DNA of 64,000 bases from Crocinitomicaceae bacterium (GTDB lineage Bacteria > Bacteroidota > Bacteroidia > Flavobacteriales_D > Crocinitomicaceae). The stretch spans positions 1-64,000 of the forward strand of contig PAQM01000015.1 of the NCBI GenBank assembly GCA_002709305.1, given 5' to 3'. The notes below the pieces were generated by a model. The model saw only the letters and a list, made by a program, of their open reading frames with translations, was not told the DNA's origin and did not search any database. This document shows, piece by piece, positions 37,067 through 47,625 of this stretch; position 1 is the first letter of the stretch; the number at the start of each line of letters is the position of its first letter. A program made the translations under genes and the position numbers.

Positions 37067-38242
37067 ATGAGTAAAATATTAATAGTAGACGATGAACAAT
37101 CCATACGTAGAGCACTACGTGAAATTCTTGAATTTGAAGAGTTTGAAGTAGATGAAGCGGATAATGGAAAAGTAGCATTAGAAAAAGCTAAATCTGAAGT
37201 TTATGATATTATATTTTGCGATATAAAAATGCCTGAAATTGATGGTATGGAAGTTTTAGATGAGCTGCAAAGATTGAAGGTTGAATCTCCTGTTATTATG
37301 ATTAGTGGACACGGGAATATTGAGACGGCAGTTCAAGCAATAAAAAAAGGTGCTTTTGACTTTATAGAGAAGCCATTAGACCTTAATCGTATTTTAGTTA
37401 CTATTAGAAATGCTAGAGATAAGAGCGTCTTAATTGAAGAGAAAAAAATATTACGTAAGACAGTAAAGAAATTTAAAGGTTCTTCTATTATTGGTGAAAC
37501 AGAAGCAATAAATGATATTAAGGATATGATTATGAAAGTTGCTCCTTCAGATGCTCGTGTTCTTGTTACAGGTGGTAATGGTACGGGAAAAGAGCTAGTA
37601 GCTCGTTCATTACATGATTTAAGTAATCGTAAGGGACAATCTTTTATTGAAGTTAATTGCGCTGCAATTCCTTCAGAGCTTATAGAAAGTGAATTATTTG
37701 GTCATGAAAAAGGTTCGTTTACTTCAGCTGTTAAGCAAAAGAAAGGTAAGTTTGAATTAGCTTCAGGCGGCACTTTATTTTTAGATGAAGTAGGAGATAT
37801 GTCTCCTAGTGCTCAGGCGAAGGTTTTAAGAGCATTGCAAGAAAATGTAATTCAACGTGTAGGAGGGGAGAAAGACATTAAAGTTAATGTACGTGTTATT
37901 GCAGCAACAAATAAGGATTTAAAAAAAGAAATAGATGAAGGTAATTTTCGCGAAGATCTATATCATCGGTTAGCTGTCATACCAATTCATGTACCTTCTT
38001 TAAATCAACGTAGAGAAGATATACCACTCTTAACAAATCATTTTTTAAGTATGATTTGTGCAGAGCATGGTATACCAAAAAAATCTATCCATGATGAAGC
38101 GTTAACAGCTCTTAAAAAAATAGATTGGTCTGGAAACATACGTGAACTTAGAAATGTGATAGAACGTTTGATAATTCTTGGGGGAGATGTTATATCTTCA
38201 GAAGATGTATTAATATTTGCAAATGCAACAAGAAAAGATTGA
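37067..38242 (+). CDS. NtrC-type response regulator lacking HTH
   Basis: A 391-residue two-component regulator. The receiver domain (1-120) has the acidic pair DDE near residue 8 and the phospho-acceptor Asp52 (FCDIKMP). The AAA+ sigma-54 interaction domain (about 140-370) has Walker A GGNGTGKE, a GSFTSA sequence where the sigma-54 contact loop is normally GAFTGA, Walker [11 protein letters not shown], and SGNIRELRN. It ends about 20 residues after the AAA+ domain, so the usual Fis-type DNA-binding domain is missing. Related flavobacterial regulators also have GxFTSA forms (from memory). No histidine kinase gene is adjacent. Confidence 0.9.
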   Translation: MSKILIVDDEQSIRRALREILEFEEFEVDEADNGKVALEKAKSEVYDIIFCDIKMPEIDGMEVLDELQRLKVESPVIMISGHGNIETAVQAIKKGAFDFIEKPLDLNRILVTIRNARDKSVLIEEKKILRKTVKKFKGSSIIGETEAINDIKDMIMKVAPSDARVLVTGGNGTGKELVARSLHDLSNRKGQSFIEVNCAAIPSELIESELFGHEKGSFTSAVKQKKGKFELASGGTLFLDEVGDMSPSAQAKVLRALQENVIQRVGGEKDIKVNVRVIAATNKDLKKEIDEGNFREDLYHRLAVIPIHVPSLNQRREDIPLLTNHFLSMICAEHGIPKKSIHDEALTALKKIDWSGNIRELRNVIERLIILGGDVISSEDVLIFANATRKD

Positions 38243-38259
38243 TTTTAGATCAATTGTTT
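38238..38259. terminator. Hairpin at end of response regulator gene
   Basis: ATTGAT-TTTAG-ATCAAT (38238-38254) overlaps the TGA stop and is followed by TGTTTT, between two convergent genes. The stem is short, so the terminator call is moderate. Confidence 0.45.
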
Positions 38260-38747
38260 TATTCCTTAAAAGGTATTTGGATTATTTCACCAACACTAGT
38301 TTTAGTAGGAATTTCATCTATATACCATTCTAAACATGTAGTATCGTTAAATAATGAAGCTTCTATAGTATAATCTATATCCATTTCATTAATGCTTAAT
38401 GCACGGTATGCGTATACTCTAACAATTGGAGAGTTATGTTTTAATAATGTGTTTAATTCTTTTTCTGTAGCTAAAGATTTTAATTTTTGGTAGGCATTAA
38501 ATTCATTTGTGATACTATCATTGGAGCCTAAGTACATTTCTTTTATTCCTTGTGCTTGAGTTAATTCAAAAACAATGCTATCAACTTCATTATTGAAAGT
38601 TAAGGGAATAATTTGAGGAGAATATGGATTTGGTGGAATAGCGCGTACCAATACCCTTAATTTATGATAATCTTTAGCTGATATTTCAATACTTTTAATT
38701 GAAATAGCAAGGATAATTGAGAATAGGGAGAGCATTCTATATTTCAT
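38259..38747 (-). CDS. Exported hypothetical protein
   Basis: A 162-residue protein starting at ATG 38747, which gives a signal peptide (LFSIILAISIKSIEISA); the longer frame to 38789 is unlikely. The mature part contains a helical stretch, KHNSPIVRVYAYRALSINE, that resembles a single HEAT-like repeat, and two Cys-poor flanks. No T9SS tail. Function unknown. Convergent with the response regulator and downstream of the glycosyltransferase by 95 bases. Confidence 0.6.
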   Translation of the reverse strand: MKYRMLSLFSIILAISIKSIEISAKDYHKLRVLVRAIPPNPYSPQIIPLTFNNEVDSIVFELTQAQGIKEMYLGSNDSITNEFNAYQKLKSLATEKELNTLLKHNSPIVRVYAYRALSINEMDIDYTIEASLFNDTTCLEWYIDEIPTKTSVGEIIQIPFKE

Positions 38748-38842
38748 AATACTATTCTTCTTAAATATATGATATACAATCGGTTGCAAGGTATATAAAA
38801 ATCCTACTATTTACAAATAGTTGAATCAATTTATACTATATA

Positions 38843-40117
38843 TTAAATTAATTTTATAAAATCTTTTGCTAAACTTTCTGAGTGAAATTGTTCAATATTA
38901 ATTGCTGTATTAAATAGTTTGTTTTGTTGGTATAAATGGAAGCTATTTAGTATAAATTTTTTTGTGCTTTCTTTATCTTGAAAGTCTGAAAAATGACCTG
39001 CTTGTGTAGTTTTGAATATTTTCTCTAAATCACTTCCTTCTTTACCGATACCAATAATAGGTCTTTTTGCTCCAAGATACTCAAAAAATTTACCAGTAAT
39101 TATACCTTTAATATTTCCTGTATTATTAACTGAAAGTAGTAGTAATTGAGATTTACGTTGCATTTTTAAACTTTCAGAATGTTTTATTGTCGATATTAAA
39201 TTAAGGTAGGGTTTAAGTCCAGCTTTTTTTATTGAATCAATTACTTGATAATCTGTTGTACCTATCAAATTGATTTTTAATTTAGATGCAAATGTATCTT
39301 CTTTTTTAATTAATTCAGAAAGAGCATCCCAAAGAACTTTTGGGTTTCGGGCAAAAGGCATTGAACCAAAATGTACAATTGTAAAATCTTTGTCAAGTTT
39401 TATTTCAGAACTATCAAATGTTGGGAAGTCATATCCATTTGTAATGACATGAATTTTTCTAGAGCTAATTTTTTCCAAACCTAAGCCACAAGATTCACTT
39501 ACAGTTATTACTTCGTCTGCCTCAATTAGACACATTTTTTCTAATTTTTTTTGTTTAGTATTTGCATACTTACTGGGTAATAAATCTTCATAGAAATCAA
39601 TTTGTGTCCATGGATCTCTAAAGTCTGCTAACCATTTCAAGCCAAATTTTCTTTTAAGATTTCGCGCAATCAAATGTGTTGAGTGAGGTGGTCCTGTAGA
39701 GATAATTGTATTTATCTCTGGATGGTTTTTTAAATATTTAGATAAGAATTTTGTTGAAGGTTTTATCCAAAACATTCGTGCATCTGGTATAAATAGATTT
39801 CCTCGAATCCATATTATTAATGTTTGAATTACCCCAGCTTTTTTAGATTGGCTAAAACCAATTCCTTTAGAATTTTTTTTATTTAAATATTTGTGAGGCT
39901 CAAATATTTTTCTTCGAATAACTTTTATTTCCTTAGGTATTTGTTCAGTTAGTTCATTATCTATTATTGGCCAATTAGCATTTTCGGGACAATATACAGT
40001 AAGATTATAGCCATTTTTTTTAAAGTATTTTGAAAACCTTAGCCATCTATATACACCTGCACCACCAGCAGGTGGCCAATAAAACGTAATTAGTAAAATA
40101 TTTTTTGGAATTTTCAA
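38843..40117 (-). CDS. Family 4-type glycosyltransferase
   Basis: A 424-residue GT-B glycosyltransferase. N-terminal domain: ITFYWPPAGGAGVYRWLRFSKYF (Gly-rich acceptor-side loop) and STGPPHSTHLIARNLKRKFGLKWLADFRDPW, typical of GT4 proteins acting on surface polysaccharides. C-terminal nucleotide-sugar domain: VITNGYDF, FGSMPFARNPK and a GKFFEYLGAKRPIIGIGKEGSD motif with the conserved Glu. No membrane span. It begins two bases after alaS, so the two are co-transcribed although functionally unrelated. Sugar and acceptor unknown. Confidence 0.88.
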   Translation of the reverse strand: MKIPKNILLITFYWPPAGGAGVYRWLRFSKYFKKNGYNLTVYCPENANWPIIDNELTEQIPKEIKVIRRKIFEPHKYLNKKNSKGIGFSQSKKAGVIQTLIIWIRGNLFIPDARMFWIKPSTKFLSKYLKNHPEINTIISTGPPHSTHLIARNLKRKFGLKWLADFRDPWTQIDFYEDLLPSKYANTKQKKLEKMCLIEADEVITVSESCGLGLEKISSRKIHVITNGYDFPTFDSSEIKLDKDFTIVHFGSMPFARNPKVLWDALSELIKKEDTFASKLKINLIGTTDYQVIDSIKKAGLKPYLNLISTIKHSESLKMQRKSQLLLLSVNNTGNIKGIITGKFFEYLGAKRPIIGIGKEGSDLEKIFKTTQAGHFSDFQDKESTKKFILNSFHLYQQNKLFNTAINIEQFHSESLAKDFIKLI

Positions 40118-40119
40118 TA

Positions 40120-42732
40120 TTATAGCTTTTCAATCACTTCTTTAATAGCATTTTTTAATCCAGATGGATTTTTCCCTCCTGCTGTTCCGAAGAAAGCTTG
40201 ACCACCTCCACCTCCTTGAATATTTTTAGAAACTTCACGAATAATATCTCCAGCATGAATCTTTTTTTCTTTGATTATATTGTCAGAAGCAATAATACTT
40301 AAGGTACATTTATCATTATCTATTCCTCCTATAATACCAATAAAATTATTTGTTTCTGCTTTTAATTGGAATAATATATCTTTTATTGAACTACCGTCTA
40401 ATTCTATAATATCCGATAATAAATTAATACCATTATATTCTTTTATGGATTGCTTCAACTTAGATTTAGTAGATTTTGTTTTTTCTTTTTGAAATTGTTC
40501 AATCTTTTTTGTTAGAGAGCTGTTTTTATTTAACAGTTCATTAATTGTTTTAACTAAATCTTTTGGGTTTTTTAATAACGAATTTATTTGATTTAATTTA
40601 GAAGATTTTTCTATATAATATTTTTCAGCGGTTTTAGATGTAATAGCTTCAATTCTTCTAATGCCAGATGCAATAGAACCTTCAGAGGTAATTATAAAGA
40701 GTCCAATTTCCCCTGTTGCTTGTACATGTGTTCCACCACAAAGTTCAATTGAATCACCAAATTGTATAACTCGAACAGTATCGTCATATTTTTCACCAAA
40801 TAAAGCAATTGCTCCCATTTCTTGAGCCATTTCAATAGGGACATTTTGTTTCTCTTCTAATTTTAGATTATATCGAATATTATCTGATATAATTTCTTGA
40901 ATTTTTAATATTTCTTCATCAGTTACCTTCGAAAAGTGAGAGAAATCAAACCTTAAGTAATCAGAGTTCACTAATGATCCTTTTTGCTCAACATGCTTAC
41001 CAAGAACAGTTCTTAATGCATAATGTAACAAGTGAGTTGCAGAATGATTTTTTGTTGTTGCTTCACGCTTTTCTTTGTCAACTATTGCTGTAAATGTTGA
41101 TTTTATATCTTTTGGTAATTCGTTTGTTAAATGGACGATTAAATCATTTTCTTTTTTTGTATTAAAAATTACAATTTTAGAATTATTGGTTTCAATATAT
41201 CCTCTATCACCAACTTGTCCTCCACCTTCAGGATAGAAAGGAGTTAAGTTAAAAACAACTTGATAAAATTCTTTATTCTTTTGAGTTACCTTTCTATATT
41301 TTACAATTTTAACTTTTGTAGAAAGTAATTCATACCCTACAAATTCTTGTTTTGAGTCTTCGTATATTTCAATCCAATCATCTGTCTGTATTAATGTAGC
41401 TTCTCTAGAGCTAGATTTTTGAATTTCTAATTTTTTTTGGAAACTTATTTCGTCAATTGTTAAATTATTTTCACGAGCAATTAATGAGGTTAAATCTAAT
41501 GGAAATCCAAATGTGTCATATAATTCGAATGCTTTTTCTCCATTGATTATATTATTATTTTCTTTTTTTGTGTTCTCAATAATAATATTCATTCGTTGAA
41601 TACCTTTTTCTAATGTTCTGAAAAAACTAATTTCTTCTTCATATATTACTCTGAATATTAAATCTTTTTGTTGTTTAATCTCAGGGAAATTTTCACCCAT
41701 TAATTTAACTAAAACATGAAATAATTCTGATAAGAATGGTTCTGTTAATCCAAGTGTTTGGTATCCGTAACGAACTGCTCTCCTTAATATTCTACGAATG
41801 ACGTACCCTGCTCCAGTATTAGAAGGAATTTGACCATCGGATATAGAAAATGCTATAGCACGAATATGATCTGCAATTACGCGTAAAGCTATGTCTGTTT
41901 CCTCTTTATCTCCATATTTGACATTGGAAATGTTTTCTATTTCTTTTATAAGGCTTTGAAATAAGTCTATATCATAATTTGATTTTTTTCCTTGAAGAAC
42001 CATTGCTAGACGTTCAAGACCCATTCCTGTATCTACGTGTGTTTTTGGAAGTGCTTCTAACTTTCCATTTTTTTTTCGATTGAATTGGATGAAAACATTA
42101 TTCCAAATTTCAATTACTTGAGGATGATCTTTATTTACCATTAATTTTCCATCCGTCTTTAATCGTTCACTATTTGACCTTAAATCAACGTGTATTTCCG
42201 TACATGGTCCGCATGGACCAATTTCTCCCATTTCCCAGAAATTATCTTTTTTAGAGCCAAAAACAATTCGATCTTCTTCAATATATTTCTTCCATATTTC
42301 AAGACTTTCATCATCTTTAGGAACCCCATCATTTTTATCTCCTTCAAATACTGTTACATATATACGTTCAATTGGTATTTTATATATGTTTGTTAATAAA
42401 TCCCAGGCCCATTCTATAGCTTCTTCTTTAAAATAATCACCAAATGACCAATTTCCTAACATTTCAAACATTGTGTGATGATATGTATCAACACCAACTT
42501 CTTCTAGATCATTATGTTTTCCCGATACACGGAGACATTTTTGAGTATTAGCGATACGACGATGTTTTGGTGTTGAATTTCCTAAAAAGATATCTTTAAA
42601 TTGATTCATACCTGCATTTATAAACATTAAAGTAGGATCATTCTTTACAACCATAGGTGCACTAGGTATTATTTCATGTCCTTTTGATTCAAAGTATTTT
42701 AAAAATGCGTTTCGTATTTCTAGAATTGTCAT
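40120..42732 (-). CDS. alaS: Alanine--tRNA ligase
   Basis: An 870-residue class II aminoacyl-tRNA synthetase charging tRNA-Ala. The N-terminal catalytic domain starts EIRNAFLKYFESKGHEIIPS and contains FEMLGNWSFGDYFKEEAI; the editing domain has the zinc site HSATHLLHYAL and CGGTH; the C-terminal Gly-rich C-Ala domain ends GGGGGQAFFGTAGG. Length is normal. The start is the ATG at 42732. A TAAATTTG box (42777-42770) lies upstream on this strand without a well-spaced TTG. Confidence 0.97.
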   Translation of the reverse strand: MTILEIRNAFLKYFESKGHEIIPSAPMVVKNDPTLMFINAGMNQFKDIFLGNSTPKHRRIANTQKCLRVSGKHNDLEEVGVDTYHHTMFEMLGNWSFGDYFKEEAIEWAWDLLTNIYKIPIERIYVTVFEGDKNDGVPKDDESLEIWKKYIEEDRIVFGSKKDNFWEMGEIGPCGPCTEIHVDLRSNSERLKTDGKLMVNKDHPQVIEIWNNVFIQFNRKKNGKLEALPKTHVDTGMGLERLAMVLQGKKSNYDIDLFQSLIKEIENISNVKYGDKEETDIALRVIADHIRAIAFSISDGQIPSNTGAGYVIRRILRRAVRYGYQTLGLTEPFLSELFHVLVKLMGENFPEIKQQKDLIFRVIYEEEISFFRTLEKGIQRMNIIIENTKKENNNIINGEKAFELYDTFGFPLDLTSLIARENNLTIDEISFQKKLEIQKSSSREATLIQTDDWIEIYEDSKQEFVGYELLSTKVKIVKYRKVTQKNKEFYQVVFNLTPFYPEGGGQVGDRGYIETNNSKIVIFNTKKENDLIVHLTNELPKDIKSTFTAIVDKEKREATTKNHSATHLLHYALRTVLGKHVEQKGSLVNSDYLRFDFSHFSKVTDEEILKIQEIISDNIRYNLKLEEKQNVPIEMAQEMGAIALFGEKYDDTVRVIQFGDSIELCGGTHVQATGEIGLFIITSEGSIASGIRRIEAITSKTAEKYYIEKSSKLNQINSLLKNPKDLVKTINELLNKNSSLTKKIEQFQKEKTKSTKSKLKQSIKEYNGINLLSDIIELDGSSIKDILFQLKAETNNFIGIIGGIDNDKCTLSIIASDNIIKEKKIHAGDIIREVSKNIQGGGGGQAFFGTAGGKNPSGLKNAIKEVIEKL

Positions 42733-42890
42733 TATTAGATTGGTCTTATTTCTACTAAATGTAATTAAACAAATTTAAAGTTTTTACTTTAATTTAATAC
42801 TTCCACAATTTAAGTATTATTTGTTTTTAATAGTATATAATTTAATTCTACCATAAATTCTTTGTATAAAAAAAAAGATTCTTTGTAATT

Positions 42891-43868
42891 TTGAGTATCT
42901 CAAAGAATAAGTATAAATATAATCCTAATACTTTATCATATGAAGTAGTACATATTTCATTTGGAAAAAGGGTTTTGCTTGGTCTTTTATGGATTGCTCC
43001 TAGTATTCTTTTTGGTTTAATCTTTGCATTTTTTTTTACCCAAGGAATAACTTCGCCACGAGAGAAACAATTGCAATCTGATTTGAATGTAAATTATAAT
43101 GAATTAAAACGTATTCAAAAAGATTTGATTTTAGTAAATGAAGTTTTGGATGTAATTCAAAATCGTGATGAAGATCTATATCGTGTAGCTCTATATGCTG
43201 AGAAATTCCCAGAAGAACTTAGAAATATGGGTACAGGGGGTAGTGATAGATATTCTTATTTGTCTAATATGACAAATGGTGAATTAATTAAAGAAACTTC
43301 TATACAAATAGATAAGTTAGAAAAGAGATTGAATGCTCAAAGTATATCTTTTAGAGAATTATTGAACCTTGCGAAGGGTAAGGAAGAATTATTGGCATGC
43401 GTACCTGCTATTCAGCCAGTTCGTAATTCTGAATTAAAAAGACCTGTTTCAGGTTTTGGATATAGAATTGATCCTATTTATAAGACTAGACAGATGCATT
43501 CCGGTATGGATTTTACCGCAAACACAGGAACTGAAGTTTATGCAACAGGAAATGGATTTATTGAACTCATAGAATCTAAGAGGTGGGGGTATGGTAAATC
43601 AATTGTTATTAACCATGGTTTTGGATATAAAACACGATACGCACATTTGAGTGCATTTAAAGTTAAACAGGGTCAAAAAGTTAAACGTGGAGAGTTAATT
43701 GGGCTTATTGGCTCAACTGGTAGATCAACAGGTCCACACTTGCATTATGAAGTTGTTAAAAATGGTAAAAAAGTAAATCCAATAGGATATTATCATTCTG
43801 ATCTTTCTCCAGAGCAGTATGAAATGTTATTGGAAATGACAGAGAATTCATATAAATCTCTTGATTAA
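42891..43868 (+). CDS. M23 (LytM) peptidoglycan endopeptidase
   Basis: A 325-residue membrane-anchored metallopeptidase. A short cytoplasmic N-terminus (KYKYNPNTLSYEVV) is followed by one transmembrane segment (about 28-50), a coiled-coil region (about 55-160), and a C-terminal M23 domain with zinc ligands in HSGMDF and HLHYE and a central YAHLS. It cuts peptidoglycan cross-links or regulates such enzymes. The start is TTG at 42891, as no ATG precedes the conserved N-terminus. Divergent from alaS. Confidence 0.88.
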   Translation: MSISKNKYKYNPNTLSYEVVHISFGKRVLLGLLWIAPSILFGLIFAFFFTQGITSPREKQLQSDLNVNYNELKRIQKDLILVNEVLDVIQNRDEDLYRVALYAEKFPEELRNMGTGGSDRYSYLSNMTNGELIKETSIQIDKLEKRLNAQSISFRELLNLAKGKEELLACVPAIQPVRNSELKRPVSGFGYRIDPIYKTRQMHSGMDFTANTGTEVYATGNGFIELIESKRWGYGKSIVINHGFGYKTRYAHLSAFKVKQGQKVKRGELIGLIGSTGRSTGPHLHYEVVKNGKKVNPIGYYHSDLSPEQYEMLLEMTENSYKSLD

Positions 43869-43891
43869 TAATCATTTTTATAACATTTTAC

Positions 43892-43994
43892 TGTCAAATC
43901 GGCATGAAATTTCATTCATTTTCTTCTTATAATGACACAAATGTCATATAAATTGTCAAAAAATTCATTAAAATTTTAATGGCATAGAGATTGA
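43892..43994. promoter_or_regulatory. Symmetric TGTCA elements upstream of dnaK
   Basis: The 177-base gap before dnaK contains a perfect inverted repeat ATGACA-N4-TGTCAT (43932-43947), flanked by further TGTCA copies at 43892-43896 and 43954-43958. A GG-N10-GA pair (43981-43994, TGGCATAGAGATTGA) is a near match to the sigma-54 -24/-12 pattern. Together they suggest a regulated heat-shock promoter region; no CIRCE element is seen. Confidence 0.4.
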
Positions 43995-44045
43995 CTATGA
44001 TTTAGTGATTTAAAAGTTGAATTAAATTTTAATATATAAAAAGTT

Positions 44046-45947
44046 ATGGGAAAAATAATTGGAATTGATTTAGGTACTACAAATTCATGTGTTTCTGTTA
44101 TGGAAGGTAATGAGCCTGTAGTTATCTCAAATTCAGAAGGAAAAAGAACGACGCCATCTATAGTTGCATTTGTTGAGGGTGGTGAACGTAAGGTAGGTGA
44201 TCCTGCGAAACGTCAGGCAATTACTAATCCAACAAAGACTATATACTCGATTAAACGTTTTATGGGATCAACATTTGGTGATCTTAGCAAGGAGGTTAAA
44301 AGAGTACCTTACGAAGTTGTAAAAGGAGATAATAATACTCCACGTGTTTTAATAGATGATAGAAAATATACTCCGCAAGAAATTTCTGCTATGGTTCTTC
44401 AAAAAATGAAGAAAACAGCAGAGGATTATCTTGGCCAGGAAGTTTCAGAAGCTGTAGTTACAGTGCCTGCTTATTTTAATGATTCACAAAGACAGGCGAC
44501 TAAAGAAGCAGGTGAAATTGCTGGATTATCTATTAAAAGAATTATTAATGAGCCAACTGCTGCAGCATTAGCTTATGGTTTAGATAAAAAAGGTGTAGAT
44601 CAAAAAATTGTTGTATTTGACTTTGGAGGAGGAACACATGATGTATCTATTCTTGAATTAGGGGATGGAGTATTTGAAGTATTATCTACTGATGGAGATA
44701 CTCATTTAGGTGGTGATGATGTAGACCAAGCAATTATTGATTGGTTGGCTGCAGAGCTTAAAAAAGATGAAGGTTTGGATTTGAAAAAAGATCCAATGGC
44801 TCTACAAAGATTAAAAGAAGCTGCTGAAAAAGCTAAAATAGAGCTTTCTTCAACTACCTCATCTGAAATCAATTTACCATATATTATGCCTGTAGATGGT
44901 GTTCCTAAGCATCTTGTTAGAACTTTACAACGTTCTCAATTTGAGCAGTTAATATCAAAAATAGTTGAAAAAACTATTGCTCCTTGTCGATCTGCTCTTA
45001 AAAATGCAGGTTTATCTACTAGTGATATAGATGAAGTTATATTAGTAGGTGGTTCTACGAGAATACCCGTAATACAAGATGCAGTTAAGAAGTTTTTTGG
45101 AAAAGAGGCTTCTAAAGGTGTGAACCCTGATGAAGTAGTTGCAATAGGTGCTGCTATTCAAGGAGGTGTTTTAACAGGAGAAGTTAAAGATGTCCTTCTT
45201 TTAGATGTTATTCCACTTTCATTAGGAATTGAAACAATGGGTAGTGTTTTTACTAAATTAATTGAGGCTAATACAACTATTCCAACAAAAAAATCTGAAG
45301 TGTTTTCTACAGCTGCTGATAACCAGCCTTCTGTTGATATACATGTTTTACAAGGTGAAAGAGCAATGGCTAATGATAATAAGACATTAGGTAGATTTCA
45401 ATTAACTGATATTCCTCCAGCACCAAGAGGAGTACCTCAAATTGAAGTGACTTTTGATATTGATGCCAATGGTATAATGAATATTTCTGCAAAAGATAAG
45501 GGAACTGGAAAAGAACAATCTATTAAAATTGAAGCTTCTTCAGGTTTGTCAGATGAGGATATTGAAAGAATGAAAGCTGAAGCTGAGGCTAACGCCGATG
45601 CAGATGCTAAGAAGAAAGAAGAAGTTGATAAGATAAATAAAGCAGATTCTTTAATTTTTCAAACAGAAAGACAATTAAAAGAGTATGGTGATAAAATTTC
45701 TGATGATAAGAAAAAACCAATTGAAGATGCTTTAGCTGAATTGAAAAAAGAATTTGAAGCGAAGAATATTGAAAACTTAGATCCAGCAATGGAAAAATTA
45801 AATCAAGTATTTTCTGTAGCAGCTCAAGATATGTATAATGCTGCTAATGAAGGTGGAAGTACTCCTAATTCAGATGCTTCAACTGAATCTAGTAGTTCAG
45901 AAGATGAAGTAACAGATGTAGATTTTGAAGAGGTTGATGATAAATAA
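44046..45947 (+). CDS. dnaK: Chaperone protein DnaK (Hsp70)
   Basis: A 633-residue Hsp70 that binds unfolded proteins in an ATP cycle with DnaJ and GrpE. N-terminal ATPase: [43 protein letters not shown]; interdomain linker [18 protein letters not shown]; substrate-binding domain and helical lid; acidic C-terminus ending in DFEEVDDK. dnaJ and grpE are not adjacent. It has its own upstream region with inverted repeats and is followed by a strong hairpin terminator. Confidence 0.98.
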   Translation: MGKIIGIDLGTTNSCVSVMEGNEPVVISNSEGKRTTPSIVAFVEGGERKVGDPAKRQAITNPTKTIYSIKRFMGSTFGDLSKEVKRVPYEVVKGDNNTPRVLIDDRKYTPQEISAMVLQKMKKTAEDYLGQEVSEAVVTVPAYFNDSQRQATKEAGEIAGLSIKRIINEPTAAALAYGLDKKGVDQKIVVFDFGGGTHDVSILELGDGVFEVLSTDGDTHLGGDDVDQAIIDWLAAELKKDEGLDLKKDPMALQRLKEAAEKAKIELSSTTSSEINLPYIMPVDGVPKHLVRTLQRSQFEQLISKIVEKTIAPCRSALKNAGLSTSDIDEVILVGGSTRIPVIQDAVKKFFGKEASKGVNPDEVVAIGAAIQGGVLTGEVKDVLLLDVIPLSLGIETMGSVFTKLIEANTTIPTKKSEVFSTAADNQPSVDIHVLQGERAMANDNKTLGRFQLTDIPPAPRGVPQIEVTFDIDANGIMNISAKDKGTGKEQSIKIEASSGLSDEDIERMKAEAEANADADAKKKEEVDKINKADSLIFQTERQLKEYGDKISDDKKKPIEDALAELKKEFEAKNIENLDPAMEKLNQVFSVAAQDMYNAANEGGSTPNSDASTESSSSEDEVTDVDFEEVDDK

Positions 45948-45970
45948 TATTATTTAATATTATATAAATT

Positions 45971-46003
45971 AAAGAGTCGTTCAATTTTGAGCGACTCTTT
46001 GTT
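45971..46003. terminator. Intrinsic terminator after dnaK
   Basis: AAAGAGTCG (45971-45979), a 12-base loop, and CGACTCTTT (45992-46000) form a perfect 9-bp stem with a T-rich right flank, 24 bases after the dnaK stop. Confidence 0.85.
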
Positions 46004-46046
46004 TATAATTATATTTAGTTATTATTATCATAATATTTATGTATTT

Positions 46047-47576
46047 ATGAAATCAATTTTATTAATTATACTTATTGGATTTACTTTTTTTCTGAATTCC
46101 CAAATAAATTTAGATCAAAATAATGTTTCTGCAACAATCACTGACCTTGGATTTTTTTTCAATAATCCTTTTACTGATAATCATGGCTATGAGGTTCCTA
46201 TAGGTTCAGGTTCACATACAATTTATTCTAGTGTGATTTGGTTTGGTGGTTTGGATATAAATGGTCAAATTATGCTTGCTGCGCAAGATTTATATGGTAT
46301 AAATGATGATTTATGGTCAGGCCCATTGACCGTAGATTCAGCTGTAGCAGTAACTCCAAATCCTTTATTACAGTCTATTTGGTCTATTACAAAATCAGAA
46401 ATAGATAGTCATATAGTAAATTATAACCAACCTGCGTACATTGTTCCTGCTTCAATAATGAATTGGCCTGCTCATGGTGATATTTCTCTTGGATTAAGTT
46501 ATTATTTAGCTCCTTTTGTAGATGTAAATAATGATGGTTATTATAATCCTTTAGATGGTGATTATCCTTGTATAAAGGGTGATAGAGCTATTTATAAAAT
46601 CATGAATGACAAGTATGACATTCATGGGTCAGGTGGTTTGCCTCTTGGTATAGAAGTTCATTTTATGTTTTATCAATTTAATTCGAATAATTATTTAGAT
46701 AATACAACATTTATAGATGTTGATATATTTAATCGTAGTTCAGAACCAATATATGATTTCAAAACATCTTTTGTTTGTGATAGTGATATTGGTAATCCTT
46801 TTGACGATTATTTTGGTTGTGATTCGTCTCGTAATAATATGTATTGTTATAATGGAGATGATTTTGATGAAAATTATAGTGGAATTTTAGGTTATGGAAA
46901 TAATCCACCTAGCTCTGGGATTGTATCTTTGAGTCATGATTTAGAAAGTGTTATAGGATTTGGTAATTTCCCTACAGGAGTTTTTGAAATATGGAATATT
47001 ATGAATGGTTTTTTGCCTGATGGTTCAATTATTTATAATAATTTTGGGCAGCCAACATCTTTTTATTATTCAGGTAATCCTAATAACCTTGGTAGTTGGT
47101 CAGAGATGACAGCATTAAATAGTCCTGGAGATCGTAGAATTATAATGACTATTACTGAAGATACTTTAGAATATCAAGGACATGAAAAATATACTTTTGC
47201 TGTGTTATATGATCGAAGTGGAACAACAGCAATAGAGAACGTTAATGGTTTATTAGCTATTTCAGACTCTGTACAATCTTTTTTTAATTCAAATCTAATT
47301 GATGTTTGTCCATTTTTAACAATGGAGCTAGATGATATGAATATGAATAAGTTTTTAATTTATCCTAATCCTTGTAATGGTAGTTTTAATTTAAATATAG
47401 AATTTAATAAAGAATATAATTTAATTATTTCTGATTTATCTGGAAGAGTAGTTTATAAATCATTAAATCTTACACAAGAAGAAATTGTAGTTAACCCAAA
47501 AATTCCATCAGGTATTTATATTGTAAATATTCATACAAAAGGTGTAGTATATAAAAAAAGATTAGTTGTTGAATAA
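46047..47576 (+). CDS. Secreted T9SS type-A protein, unknown function
   Basis: A 509-residue protein starting at ATG 46047, which yields a signal peptide (MKSILLIILIGFTFFLNSQ); the longer frame to 45987 would begin inside the dnaK terminator. The body contains a domain with WFGGLDINGQIMLAAQDLYG and DVNNDGYYNPLDGDYPCIKGD, the latter resembling an EF-hand or dockerin-like calcium loop (DVNNDGYYNPLDGD). The last 80 residues (IYPNPCNGSFNLNIEF, SDLSGRVVY, SGIYIVNIHTKG) are a type-A T9SS sorting domain. No enzyme is recognised. Confidence 0.82.
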   Translation: MKSILLIILIGFTFFLNSQINLDQNNVSATITDLGFFFNNPFTDNHGYEVPIGSGSHTIYSSVIWFGGLDINGQIMLAAQDLYGINDDLWSGPLTVDSAVAVTPNPLLQSIWSITKSEIDSHIVNYNQPAYIVPASIMNWPAHGDISLGLSYYLAPFVDVNNDGYYNPLDGDYPCIKGDRAIYKIMNDKYDIHGSGGLPLGIEVHFMFYQFNSNNYLDNTTFIDVDIFNRSSEPIYDFKTSFVCDSDIGNPFDDYFGCDSSRNNMYCYNGDDFDENYSGILGYGNNPPSSGIVSLSHDLESVIGFGNFPTGVFEIWNIMNGFLPDGSIIYNNFGQPTSFYYSGNPNNLGSWSEMTALNSPGDRRIIMTITEDTLEYQGHEKYTFAVLYDRSGTTAIENVNGLLAISDSVQSFFNSNLIDVCPFLTMELDDMNMNKFLIYPNPCNGSFNLNIEFNKEYNLIISDLSGRVVYKSLNLTQEEIVVNPKIPSGIYIVNIHTKGVVYKKRLVVE

Positions 47577-47607
47577 AAAAAAGGGTATCAAATTGATACC
47601 CTTTTTT
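47575..47607. terminator. Bidirectional intrinsic terminator
   Basis: A8, the perfect hairpin GGGTATCA-AAT-TGATACCC (47583-47601), then T6, lying between two convergent genes and serving both. Confidence 0.92.
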
Positions 47608-47625
47608 ATTAATTTTCAGATTAAA

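Noticed and set aside
42862-42893. Perfect TTG-N21-TAATTTTG promoter match near the M23 peptidase gene
   Set aside because: Its -7 box overlaps the TTG start codon, so transcription would begin inside the gene; probably a chance match.
43981-43994. Firm sigma-54 promoter upstream of dnaK
   Set aside because: The -12 element reads GA rather than GC, and no transcription data support it; kept only as part of a low-confidence regulatory region.
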